Under the pieces are notes generated by a model, which had not been told where the DNA came from, ran no database searches, and saw nothing but the letters and a program-made list of their open reading frames with translations. The translations under genes and the position numbers were made by a program. DNA of 64,000 nt, taken from NCBI RefSeq assembly GCF_042646065.1, contig NZ_JBHRTA010000035.1, forward strand, positions 1-64,000, read 5' to 3'. Origin of the DNA: Parapedobacter deserti (lineage in GTDB: Bacteria; Bacteroidota; Bacteroidia; Sphingobacteriales; Sphingobacteriaceae). Below are positions 52,063 to 60,336 of the stretch, piece after piece. Each line of letters opens with the position of its first letter. Position 1 is the first letter of the stretch.

Positions 52063-52638
52063 TTATTTTTGTCTCATATAGTAAACATCAACCAGGCGTT
52101 TGCCAAAACCTCCACCCTTTAACATTATCGGCTTTTTAGTTGACTTGAGGACTCTTGTTTTCACAGCGTACTGGAGTGCTTTTGATAACTGGTCATCGAC
52201 AAATTCTTTGTTTAGTTCAATCTTACAATACTCCGCAACTTCGTTTAAATACTTATAACCTTCCTTAAAACAATCTGATTTAAGGAGCACATCCGTTACG
52301 AATGAATTTGGACTCCTTTTTGCCTTCGTGCTTAGAAAATATTCTGGGTTGTCTTTGTGATCGATCTTAAATTTTATCAGAGCTTCAGCTTTTGAGATAG
52401 AAAGAGGTATCTTAGAATTCAGATTAAAAATCTTAGCGCCGTCAAACTCCAGTTTGTCTCCAATCTCCCTTGCAAAGACTTCACTAAGTGCTCTCGTATT
52501 ATTTAGTATTCCATAGATGTGAGAAGTGGATTTTTTGAAAAATTCGGCAAAACCAGCAACATCTAAACCTGTGATTTTCATAATAGTTTGTATTCTATAG
52601 GCTATCGCTTTAGAATACTCTTGGTTATTGGTGTTCAT
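52063..52638 (-). CDS. HTH-type regulator of the STAND locus
   Basis: This 191-residue protein has an N-terminal helix-turn-helix of XRE type (about 15-65: RIQTIMKITGLDVAGFAEFF, KKSTSHIYGILNNTRALSEV, AREIGDKLEFDG). A helical C-terminal domain follows (about 115-191, YKYLNEVAEYCKIELNKEFV, then GGGFGKRLVDVYYMRQK). It is the first gene of the minus-strand cluster that includes two tiny genes and the STAND NTPase. It probably represses or times expression of that cluster. The gene is AT-rich like its neighbours. Confidence 0.8.
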   Translation of the reverse strand: MNTNNQEYSKAIAYRIQTIMKITGLDVAGFAEFFKKSTSHIYGILNNTRALSEVFAREIGDKLEFDGAKIFNLNSKIPLSISKAEALIKFKIDHKDNPEYFLSTKAKRSPNSFVTDVLLKSDCFKEGYKYLNEVAEYCKIELNKEFVDDQLSKALQYAVKTRVLKSTKKPIMLKGGGFGKRLVDVYYMRQK

Positions 52639-52707
52639 CCCGCAAAGGGATAAATCAATTTACGCTAAAAATTATCATTAATTTACTTTTATTGTCATAT
52701 TTATTTG

Positions 52708-52715
52708 TATCTTTG
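52708..52715 (+). promoter_or_regulatory. Possible -7 box for the structured RNA
   Basis: TATCTTTG fits TAnnTTTG and would place the RNA start at about 52720. A -33 TTTG at standard spacing is not clear; a T-rich run lies about 18 bases upstream. Confidence 0.4.
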
Positions 52716-52719
52716 TTAC

Positions 52720-52990
52720 GATGCTTATTTCGATATTGTTTAAGCATTGGTATTGACATAGAGTCTCGCGTGCGAATTCCGAGTTTGCTTAACGGACGAG
52801 GCAATAGGATCAATGCCCATAGTGATATTTTGCGTACCTTTGGTACGCGCTATAGCATTATGGGCCCTATTGTACTGTTCCGAAGGCCCTCGGAAGCCTG
52901 CACGACGGTATCTTAGGGCTCGCTATAGTAGCACCGTCCTGATATATTACGAGGCTCGTTTTCAACTAACCATATGAAAACGAGTTTTTT
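52720..52990 (+). ncRNA. Candidate structured RNA beside the STAND locus
   Basis: A 270-base plus-strand region with no protein support carries many exact helices. ATGCTT (52721) pairs with AAGCAT (52742). CAATAGG (52802-52808) pairs with CCTATTG (52866-52872), enclosing GCCCATA/TATGGGC (52815-52821/52859-52865), which in turn encloses GCGTACC-TTT-GGTACGC (52832-52848). TTCCGA/TCGGAA (52878/52890) and GACGGT/ACCGTC (52904/52933) around GCTA-TAG-TAGC follow. It ends in a strong terminator. A TATCTTTG at 52708-52715 is a possible -7 box. It does not match tmRNA, RNase P, SRP or 6S features that I know. RNA identity is inferred from folding and from promoter and terminator placement. Confidence 0.5.
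52955..52990 (+). terminator. Strong terminator of the structured RNA
   Basis: CTCGTTTTC (52955-52963) pairs perfectly with GAAAACGAG (52976-52984) around a 12-base loop, followed by TTTTTTATTTTT. It points in the plus direction and is not preceded by a gene. The 177 bases after it, up to the SusC start at 53168, show no recognised feature. Confidence 0.85.
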
Positions 52991-53167
52991 ATTTTTACGT
53001 CTACGCAATGGCCTCCGACCTCAAATAGGGAAGGGGAGAGCCGCTTTTTCCAAAGCGTGGAAGATTTCTACTGCCAATCTTTATAAAGCAGTTATTGCTA
53101 AACCAGCTTGAATTGGGTTAAGACAACCTTTAGAGAATTTTCTTACACCTAAAATCAAGCAAATTAA

Positions 53168-56100
53168 ATGGAGCGAATTTTACGCATAAGGGAGGGGTAT
53201 TCCTTTTCCAAACATAAACTCAAACGCACTTATATACAATATTTCAGCCTATTGGCTGTAGCAACGATCATGTGTTTGTATGCCCACGCGCAGCGCCCCG
53301 AACCCTCGGGGCCTGCGCCGCTGGGTATTGACACGGTTTCCAATAACCGCGATACCATAGCAATCGAAGAAGTTCAGGTAAGTACCGGATACCAGCGAAT
53401 ACCCAAGGAGCGGGCAACGGGAAGCTTCGTACAGATTGATAGCAAGCTGCTCAATAGGCGGATCTCGACAACCATTATCGAGCGGCTAGATGCTATTGCA
53501 CCGGGATTGCAGTCAGACAACCGAACAGGAAACCAGCGGCTAAACATCAGGGGGCTGAGTTCCTTCTCAGGTACCGGGGGGAGTCCGTTGATCGTCGTTG
53601 ACAATTTTCCTTATGAGGGCGATATCAACAACATCAATCCGAACGATGTGGAATCGGTAACCTTATTGAAAGACGCTGCCGCCGCATCCATCTGGGGTTC
53701 CCGTGCCGGAAATGGGGTAATCGTCATCACGATGAAGAAGGCCGCCCGTGAGGGGGCTTTCAGCCTTTCAGCCGCAGCCAATACCACTGTCTCGGCAAAG
53801 CCGGATTTTTTCTACCATCCGCGGATGGCTACCTCGGATTTCATCGACGTGGAGATGATGCTTTTTGAAAAAGGCCATTATGACCAAAACCTGAACAGTG
53901 CCAACGCCCGTAGTTTTGTGTTTTCCCCGGTGGTGGAGTTGCTCCACGGGGCGCAGCAGGGCACGATTTCTGAAATGGAGGCCTTGGCGCAGATAGACGA
54001 TCTACGTACGATCGACTACCGCAATGACCTAAGCAACTATTTTTATCGCACGGCTATAAACCAGCAATACAGCCTGAATGCTTCGGGAGGCAACCGAGTC
54101 GTATCGTACATGCTATCCTTGGGATACGACAACAACATAGCGAATAGGAAAGGGAGCGGCCTCAACCGCTTTACACTGCGGTCCGCAAATACCATCCGGC
54201 CTACAGATAGGCTCACCCTGCAAACCACGCTCGTATATACGCGCTCAGGGTCGGAAAGCAGCCCCGGCTTGGCAACTTTTCCGATTAACCCCGGTGGTGG
54301 CAAAACCCAGCTGTATCCCTATGCACGGTTGGTGGATGACGACGGCAATGCCCTCGTCATACCCAGGAATTACAATAGCGGATATGTAGATACGGCGGGT
54401 CACGGCCAGCTGCTGGATTGGACGTACCGGCCCTACGAGGATTTCCGGTATACGCGCATCGATGCAGGGCTGCAGCATTTCAATGCCGGGCTAACGGTCA
54501 ATTACCGCCTGGCGGATGGGCTGGAGGTGGAAGCCTATTACAACCACGAGCGGCAAAGCGATCTCCAGCAGATCAATTATATGGAAGAATCCTTCTATGC
54601 GCGTGATCTCATAAACCGCTTTTCGCAGGTTGACGGGGAAAACGTCAAACGCATCATCCCGTTGGGTGACATCCTAAACACCACGAATGGTTCGATGTTT
54701 ACCCACCGGGCGAGGGGCCAGCTCAATTTCGACAGGACATTCGGCAGCAAGCACCGCGCGGTAGCTTTTCTGGGGGGTGAACTTTCGCATAGGGAAACGG
54801 ATGCATACGGTTTTCAGGTGTATGGGTATAAAAGGGATATTCTGACGTTCTCCCACGTGGATTATGTAAATGCTTATCCCATCTATGATGGCCTTGCCGG
54901 CAATGCGTTTATACCAAAATCCGGCGATTTTTCGGGCGGTGTGAGGCGCTTTGTTTCGCTGTATGCAAACGGGGCCTACACGTATGACCGAAGGTATATC
55001 GTGTCGGTATCGGCACGCCGCGATGGCTCCAATGTATTCGGCGTAAAAACCAACCAGAAATGGAAGCCGCTCTGGTCAACGGGGCTATCATGGAATATAT
55101 CCGAAGAACAGTTTATAAAGGAGGTGGATTGGATAAACCTGCTGAAATTGCGCACCACGTATGGGCACAGTGGAAATGTGGGCACAGGCGCAAATATCCA
55201 CCCGATTATAGCGTATGCCAGCTCCGGTGCGCGGCTGACTAATCTGCCGTATGCGCTGATCACCTTCCCGCCCAATCCCAACCTGCGGTGGGAGGATATC
55301 CGGACGATCAATTACGGCTTGGACTTTTCGCTGTTTGGATATGCCTTGAGCGGTAGTGTGGAGTGTTTTGATAAAAAAGCGTCGGATCTTATCACCGCCG
55401 ATCCGCTGGATCCGACGACGGGGTTCAATACGGCGGAGCGGAATGTGGGGGAAATCCGGAACAAGGGGCTTGATGTGCAGCTCGACGGGCGGTTCAAGAC
55501 GGGGGCTGTGGAATGGCGCACCACCGTAGCCTTGTCGGCTGTTAAAAACACGGTCGCCAAGTTTTATGGCAATCCGGCTGCCAACAGTCAGTATGTGAGC
55601 AACGCCGGGAATGCCTTGAACCCAGTGCTGGACAGGTCGCTGTATCCGGTGTTTTCGTACCGGTTTGCCGGTCTCGACCCGGCCAATGGCGATCCGCTGG
55701 GGATATATGGAGGAGAACAGTCAACCGACTATTCGAGATTGCTTAACGACTCGTTGCAAAACTTGGTTTATCATGGTACGGCGCTGCCACCCTACTATGG
55801 ATTCTGGCGGGGTAATGTGTCATGGAAGGGTTTCGAGTTCTCGTTCAGCATCAGCTATAAGTTCGGTCATTACTTTCAGAAAGAGACCATCAATTACTAT
55901 TCGCTGTTCAACTCGTGGAACGGGCACGCCGATTACGCGCTCCGCTGGCAGAACCCCGGCGACGAACAGCACACCACCGTTCCGTCCATGGTATATCCGG
56001 TCAGCTCCAACCGGGAGAACTTTTATGCGCGCTCGGAAGCAAACATTGAGCGCGCTGACCTGATCAGGCTGCAAGATCTGCGGCTCGCATACGCGTTTGG

Positions 56101-56260
56101 TGTGGGAACATCCCGAAAGCGTCCTATCGGCCTGAGCTGCTACCTGTCCGCCAATAACGTTGGTTTATTGTGGTCTGCCACGGATTCGGGTATCGACCCC
56201 GACTACAACGGCATGCCACCGCAGACCGGCTACAGTTTCGGGCTGAATGTCAATTTCTAA
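53168..56260 (+). CDS. SusC-family TonB-dependent transporter without STN domain
   Basis: The 1030-residue product has an N-terminal signal with a long n-region (hydrophobic YFSLLAVATIMCLYAHAQ, about 28-42). It then goes to a short linker and directly to the plug region IEEVQVSTGYQRIPKERATG. The plug contains LNIRGLSSFSGTGGSPLIVV, VDNFPYEGDINNINPNDVES and IWGSRAGNGVIVITMKKA. The barrel ends TGYSFGLNVNF. There is neither an STN nor a carboxypeptidase-regulatory domain, and no sigma/FecR pair nearby, so it is regulated differently from the other two SusC systems. The SusD and thioredoxin genes follow. The ligand is unknown. Confidence 0.92.
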   Translation: MERILRIREGYSFSKHKLKRTYIQYFSLLAVATIMCLYAHAQRPEPSGPAPLGIDTVSNNRDTIAIEEVQVSTGYQRIPKERATGSFVQIDSKLLNRRISTTIIERLDAIAPGLQSDNRTGNQRLNIRGLSSFSGTGGSPLIVVDNFPYEGDINNINPNDVESVTLLKDAAAASIWGSRAGNGVIVITMKKAAREGAFSLSAAANTTVSAKPDFFYHPRMATSDFIDVEMMLFEKGHYDQNLNSANARSFVFSPVVELLHGAQQGTISEMEALAQIDDLRTIDYRNDLSNYFYRTAINQQYSLNASGGNRVVSYMLSLGYDNNIANRKGSGLNRFTLRSANTIRPTDRLTLQTTLVYTRSGSESSPGLATFPINPGGGKTQLYPYARLVDDDGNALVIPRNYNSGYVDTAGHGQLLDWTYRPYEDFRYTRIDAGLQHFNAGLTVNYRLADGLEVEAYYNHERQSDLQQINYMEESFYARDLINRFSQVDGENVKRIIPLGDILNTTNGSMFTHRARGQLNFDRTFGSKHRAVAFLGGELSHRETDAYGFQVYGYKRDILTFSHVDYVNAYPIYDGLAGNAFIPKSGDFSGGVRRFVSLYANGAYTYDRRYIVSVSARRDGSNVFGVKTNQKWKPLWSTGLSWNISEEQFIKEVDWINLLKLRTTYGHSGNVGTGANIHPIIAYASSGARLTNLPYALITFPPNPNLRWEDIRTINYGLDFSLFGYALSGSVECFDKKASDLITADPLDPTTGFNTAERNVGEIRNKGLDVQLDGRFKTGAVEWRTTVALSAVKNTVAKFYGNPAANSQYVSNAGNALNPVLDRSLYPVFSYRFAGLDPANGDPLGIYGGEQSTDYSRLLNDSLQNLVYHGTALPPYYGFWRGNVSWKGFEFSFSISYKFGHYFQKETINYYSLFNSWNGHADYALRWQNPGDEQHTTVPSMVYPVSSNRENFYARSEANIERADLIRLQDLRLAYAFGVGTSRKRPIGLSCYLSANNVGLLWSATDSGIDPDYNGMPPQTGYSFGLNVNF

Positions 56261-56276
56261 CACCCAATCACCAATT

Positions 56277-57656
56277 ATGAAAAAAGCATTATCTTTTCTA
56301 TCGCTAATCGTAGCCGCTATGTGTTTCTGCGGCTGCGAGAAATATTTGGATATCCGGTCATCAAAATCGACGGTCATCCCCAGTTCCCTCGATGACCTGC
56401 AAGCACTACTGGATGCAACGCCGCATATCAACCTTGGTTTCTATCCGGCTTTGCTCGAAATCGCGACGGACGACTACTTCGTGCCCCACAATATCTATAA
56501 CCTGGTAACGGCATTCGAGCAGGAAAGCTACATCTGGAAACCCGAACCACTGTATCTCCAACAGGATGTGAACGGAGAGTGGACAAACCCATTCCGGAAT
56601 GTTTCCATCGCCAATACCGTGCTGGACAGGTTGCCCATGATTGATGGCAACACGAGCACTCGGGGGCAACATATCAAGGGAACCGCATTGTTTTTCAGGG
56701 GTTTCAGTTATTTTCTGCTTGCCCAGGTTTATTGTGCGCCGTATAACACACAGGGAAACAATTCCGGATTGGGCCTCCCGCTCCGGCTCACGCCGGACTT
56801 CAACGAGCCTTCGGTCAGGTCCTCCGTACAGGGCACCTATGATCAGATCATCAGCGATTTGAATTCGGCTGCCGACTTACTGCCCGTTACTGTCGAGTTT
56901 CCAACAAGGCCCAATAAGGCTGCGGCTTATGCCGCACTGGCCCGGGCCTACCTGGCCATGGAGGTATACGACCAAGCCGATGAATACGCTGCGAAAGCAC
57001 TGAATCTGTATGACGAACTGATTGATTTCAATGAATTAGACCTCGGCGCAGCGCTTACTTTTGCGCCTTTCCATCGAGAAACGATTTTCTACGCGGCCAG
57101 TAATGGGTACACCGTCCTCAATCCAAGGTACGCCTGTGTCGATACGGAACTGTATGAAAGCTATGACGAACTTGACCTGCGCAAAAAGGCGTTTTTCACC
57201 GACAATGGCAATGATACGTATAGCTTCAAAGGAAGCTATATGGGCAATACCGGCAACGGTTTCTTTGTAGGGCTGGCCGTAGACGAACTCTTCCTGATCC
57301 GGGCGGAATGCCAGGCCAGGGCAGGCAGAACGCCTGAAGCGATGGAGCACCTGAACCACCTGCTCCGGCACCGCTGGGTGGCCGAGCACTTCGCTCCGCT
57401 GCAGGTTTCCGGCAGCGAGGAATGCCTTAGGCTGATTCTTGAAGAACGGCGGAAAGAACTGCTATCACGCGGTGTACGATGGTCCGATCTGAGACGGCTC
57501 AATAAAGACCCGCGTTTTGCAAAGACCCTAATAAGGGTCATCGATGACGGGAGCAATCAAACGACCTATACGTTGCCTCCGAATGACCCGAGGTATGTTT
57601 TCCTGATTCCCCAGGAGGTAATCAGAATAACCGGAATGCAACAAAACTTACGATAA
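56277..57656 (+). CDS. SusD/RagB-family outer-membrane lipoprotein
   Basis: The ATG at 56277 gives a clean lipoprotein signal (MKKALSFLSLIVAAMCFCGC, Cys20) and 459 residues; the earlier ATG at 56247 would overlap SusC. The body includes EKYLDIRSSKSTVIPSS, KGTALFFRGFSYFLLAQVYC, NHLLRHRW and ERRKELLSRGVRWSDLRRLN, all SusD family signatures. It begins 17 bases after the SusC stop and is followed three bases later by the thioredoxin-type gene. It is the ligand-capturing partner of the SusC at 53168. Confidence 0.93.
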   Translation: MKKALSFLSLIVAAMCFCGCEKYLDIRSSKSTVIPSSLDDLQALLDATPHINLGFYPALLEIATDDYFVPHNIYNLVTAFEQESYIWKPEPLYLQQDVNGEWTNPFRNVSIANTVLDRLPMIDGNTSTRGQHIKGTALFFRGFSYFLLAQVYCAPYNTQGNNSGLGLPLRLTPDFNEPSVRSSVQGTYDQIISDLNSAADLLPVTVEFPTRPNKAAAYAALARAYLAMEVYDQADEYAAKALNLYDELIDFNELDLGAALTFAPFHRETIFYAASNGYTVLNPRYACVDTELYESYDELDLRKKAFFTDNGNDTYSFKGSYMGNTGNGFFVGLAVDELFLIRAECQARAGRTPEAMEHLNHLLRHRWVAEHFAPLQVSGSEECLRLILEERRKELLSRGVRWSDLRRLNKDPRFAKTLIRVIDDGSNQTTYTLPPNDPRYVFLIPQEVIRITGMQQNLR

Positions 57657-57659
57657 AAC

Positions 57660-58916
57660 ATGAAGAAAATTACGTTTGAACTGACGGCTATCTTTGCGCT
57701 GGCCACTGGATTGGCTTACGGGCAAACCACTCGCTCTTTCTCCGTTGGCGATACCGTTGCCGCGACTACGATGGAAAGAATCGCCGGGTATGACCCTAAA
57801 AAAGCGATGATACTGGATTTCGGCACAACTACGTGCTCCCCCTGTTTGAAGTCTCTGAAACTGCTGAACGCGTTACTGCCGCAGTTCTCCGAAGATTTGC
57901 AGGTCTTTTTTGTGACCAAGGAACCTACAGAAACCGTTGATCGATTCCTGGCCCGTAGCCCAGTTGGGAAAGGCATGCGTATTCCGATCTTGGCAGCGGA
58001 TACTGCGCTGCATTATTCGTTCCCCCACATTGCGCAGCCCCATTCGGTGTGGATTAATCGCCATGGGGTGGTGAAGGCCATCACGGATCACCATTACATT
58101 AATGATAAAACGTTGCAAGCGCTGGCCGAGGACGCGGATTTTTCAGATTGGTCTGTGAAAAGCGATTATCTTTACGATGCCCGGTATCGCGCTCTTAGAC
58201 TGAATCAGCAAAACTTCAACGAAAAGACCACACCGTCCCGGTGGTATTCCAGTTTCATCTCCGATCATATGCCGGGGATGTTAACCAGGTGGGAGAACAC
58301 CCTTATCGATAGTGCCAATCGGAAAGCCGTGGTATACGCCGTCAATAGGCCGATTGCGGAAATATACGCCTCCCTTTATAAACTAAAGTGGAACCTTAAC
58401 TTTTTTCCGAGCCATATCGTCATGGATGTGGCCAATCCCAAAAGGTATCATTACAATGATAATCGGGACGGCGAATACGAGCCGGAATGGAAAAAACGCA
58501 ACACCTATTGTTTTGAAATGACATTTCCCCTTACCCTATCCGAGGCAGAACGGACAGAAAGGATTATTCGGCAACTGAATTGGTACTTTAATATCGAAGT
58601 GGAGTTGAAAACCGTAAAACGGAAATGCTGGGTACTGACACCGGATAAGGAAAAGGTTAAGCGTAATTCGTCTACGCGGAATGACGAAACAGGAAGAGGG
58701 GTTACACTTTATCAGCTCCATACCCAAATAAACCAATTGCCCGATCATTTACCGATGATCAATGAGCTAGATAGTGGTACAAATACCGTGATGAAGATAA
58801 CGGAGGCGGCTTACCGAGACGTAAATTTGCTTAACAAACAATTGGCACCTTACGGCCTGATCGTCAACGTCGAAGAAAGGGAGTTGAAAACGTTGTTTAT
58901 ACGCGAGATAGATTAG
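57660..58916 (+). CDS. Secreted TlpA-like thioredoxin with DUF3738-like tail
   Basis: This is a 418-residue protein with a signal peptide (ITFELTAIFALATGLAYGQ). A thioredoxin fold spans about 25-150, with ILDFGTTTC59-S-P-C62 and the redoxin continuation SVWINRHGVVKAITDHH. The C-terminal half resembles DUF3738, with a VITEAA-like stretch (MKITEAAYRDVNLLNKQLAP) and closing YGLIVNVEERELKTLFIREI. TlpA-DUF3738 proteins commonly follow SusC/SusD pairs in Sphingobacteriaceae. They are thought to handle thiol-disulfide chemistry on peptide or redox ligands, but their role is not proven. It completes the third SusCD operon. Confidence 0.85.
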   Translation: MKKITFELTAIFALATGLAYGQTTRSFSVGDTVAATTMERIAGYDPKKAMILDFGTTTCSPCLKSLKLLNALLPQFSEDLQVFFVTKEPTETVDRFLARSPVGKGMRIPILAADTALHYSFPHIAQPHSVWINRHGVVKAITDHHYINDKTLQALAEDADFSDWSVKSDYLYDARYRALRLNQQNFNEKTTPSRWYSSFISDHMPGMLTRWENTLIDSANRKAVVYAVNRPIAEIYASLYKLKWNLNFFPSHIVMDVANPKRYHYNDNRDGEYEPEWKKRNTYCFEMTFPLTLSEAERTERIIRQLNWYFNIEVELKTVKRKCWVLTPDKEKVKRNSSTRNDETGRGVTLYQLHTQINQLPDHLPMINELDSGTNTVMKITEAAYRDVNLLNKQLAPYGLIVNVEERELKTLFIREID

Positions 58917-58923
58917 GAAAAAA

Positions 58924-58977
58924 GCATCCAAAAGCTGAGGTAGGCCAACCGGTTTCCGAACCACGGCTTTTGGATGC
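58924..58977 (-). terminator. Terminator between convergent genes
   Basis: GCATCCAAAAGC (58924-58935) pairs perfectly with GCTTTTGGATGC (58966-58977). On the minus strand the hairpin is followed by TTTTTTCC; on the plus strand the T-run is weak. It mainly serves the minus-strand gene ending at 58987. Confidence 0.75.
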
Positions 58978-58986
58978 ATTGCTTGA

Positions 58987-59409
58987 TTAGTTGGATTTCA
59001 AAGTAGTCACTGTTTCGTTTGGACTGTTATTTGCAATCGCGTCGGCGATACGCTGTGCGATGGTACGTGTCCCCACGCCCGCTACTTCAACTTCCGCATC
59101 CATATCAGGTTGCCCATTCCCGTCATCAGGAGCTGTAAGTTCGCACACAGTATCCGAGCCGGATGGGCAATTCGAGGCCGATCCTGATTGGTAGTTTTCG
59201 GCCTCAGTGGGCGAATCTCCTAATCCGCCAGTAAAATGCCAAGGCAAATTAAGCCTTTTGGACGTTTCATTCTTAGCATCCGTTATCTGTGCCGATACTT
59301 CCTTCACCACAGGTTCGTTCTCAACCTGAACGACTTCGCGCTGACCTGTACCTTGTACATTCAGCACGGCGGCTATCAATAAGCCTGTAATTGTTTGTAA
59401 TGTAATCAT
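58987..59409 (-). CDS. Small secreted protein with Cys pair, function unknown
   Basis: The 140-residue protein has a signal-like N-terminus (MITLQTITGLLIAAVLNVQG). The mature part is acidic and hydrophilic, with a Cys pair (SNCPSGSDTVCELTAP), an Asp/Gly-rich stretch (DDGNGQPDMDAEVEVAGVGT) and a tail rich in Asn, Ser and Thr. It resembles the small Bacteroidota secreted proteins grouped as DUF6520-like in having a signal, a Cys pair and low complexity, but I cannot assign it with confidence. It is the last gene before a strong terminator, 249 bases downstream of the aerolysin-like lipoprotein. Confidence 0.6.
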   Translation of the reverse strand: MITLQTITGLLIAAVLNVQGTGQREVVQVENEPVVKEVSAQITDAKNETSKRLNLPWHFTGGLGDSPTEAENYQSGSASNCPSGSDTVCELTAPDDGNGQPDMDAEVEVAGVGTRTIAQRIADAIANNSPNETVTTLKSN

Positions 59410-59658
59410 CTTATGATGTATTAATACCTGTTTAGCAGTTTTTAGCGAGGACTTGCTGCCTCGTTCTGTTTAAGGCTTTCCGCGGCCTTGGCGGATCTGC
59501 CGGAATCAATCAAGGGCTCATGGTGTCCGCCTCCTTTCTTTACTTCCTTTGATCGTTGTATCCTTTACTTTCTTCATGAAAGCAAAAGTAAGGGCAAAGC
59601 ACACCACCAAAGTGATGACTACCTTCGAGAAAAACTGATGAAAAACGGGTGTTTTTTT

Positions 59659-60312
59659 CTAATCCAGATCGGAGGCGATGAGGATGGTGGCCTGCGGTAC
59701 GGGTGTCTGCCCTTCGTAGGCCGAAACAGCTACGGTGGAATAATTTACTTTGCCTTCAATCGGGATATGCTCATCACTCCCGGATTGCGCGGCTTTTGCG
59801 CGGAAGCTCACACTGTATCTCACGCGCCAGTATTCGCCGGTAAGCTTGTATTGTGTGCGCGGTGTGGGATGCAGCGTGGTAGCGATTTGTACGCGACGTT
59901 GAGGCATGACCACGGTATCCGGAAAGCCGGCGAAATGCACGGAATCCGCCTGTTGGCCGTAGGTGAGGGTGCCGTCGACCTGGGTGTGGATGGTCAGGTG
60001 ACGGAAGCTGATGGAATCGGCGAACCGCAATGCGGTACCCTGTGGCGTGGTCACAGCAACTGACACGGAGTCGCACAACGAAGAATAGGGATAGAAAGTG
60101 GTGTCAGGCAGCGGTCCATCACTGTTGTTGACAAACGTGATGGTATCCAGTCGCTGCAACGTGGAGTCTATTCCGTCATCAGCAGACAGAAAAAACTCAA
60201 CGTCTTGAAGCAAGTAGACGGCAGCATCTGGGCGTTCAGCGGGTAGATGGGCCGTTTTCTCGCAGGCCACAAAAAGGCACACGCACAGAAAAATGACGAT
60301 CGGGATACGCAT
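59659..60312 (-). CDS. Lipoprotein with an aerolysin/ETX-MTX2-like pattern
   Basis: This is a 217-residue lipoprotein (signal MRIPIVIFLCVCLFVAC, Cys17). The mature part is almost all beta strand with alternating Ser/Thr. The pattern 'DTITFVNNSDGPLPDTTFYP' is followed by long alternating strands (DSVSVAVTTPQGTALRF, HLTIHTQVDGTL). Then come 'DTVVMPQRRVQIATTLHPTP' and 'YKLTGEYWRVRYSVSF'. It resembles the ETX/MTX2 pore-forming core: an 'N-N-S/T' start, an amphipathic hairpin, then 'VPPxxxVxV' and a closing 'G'. I judge this possible but unproven. It lies 24 bases downstream of the AraC gene, in the same direction as the overlapping regulatory operon. Confidence 0.5.
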   Translation of the reverse strand: MRIPIVIFLCVCLFVACEKTAHLPAERPDAAVYLLQDVEFFLSADDGIDSTLQRLDTITFVNNSDGPLPDTTFYPYSSLCDSVSVAVTTPQGTALRFADSISFRHLTIHTQVDGTLTYGQQADSVHFAGFPDTVVMPQRRVQIATTLHPTPRTQYKLTGEYWRVRYSVSFRAKAAQSGSDEHIPIEGKVNYSTVAVSAYEGQTPVPQATILIASDLD

Positions 60313-60336
60313 ACCGGCTAAAATAGGGAAAAATCC

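Noticed and set aside
52741..52990. Known RNA family (tmRNA, RNase P, SRP or 6S RNA) at the structured region
   Set aside because: No tag-peptide frame, no RNase P core motifs, no SRP tetraloop region, and no single large central bubble flanked by closing ends was seen.
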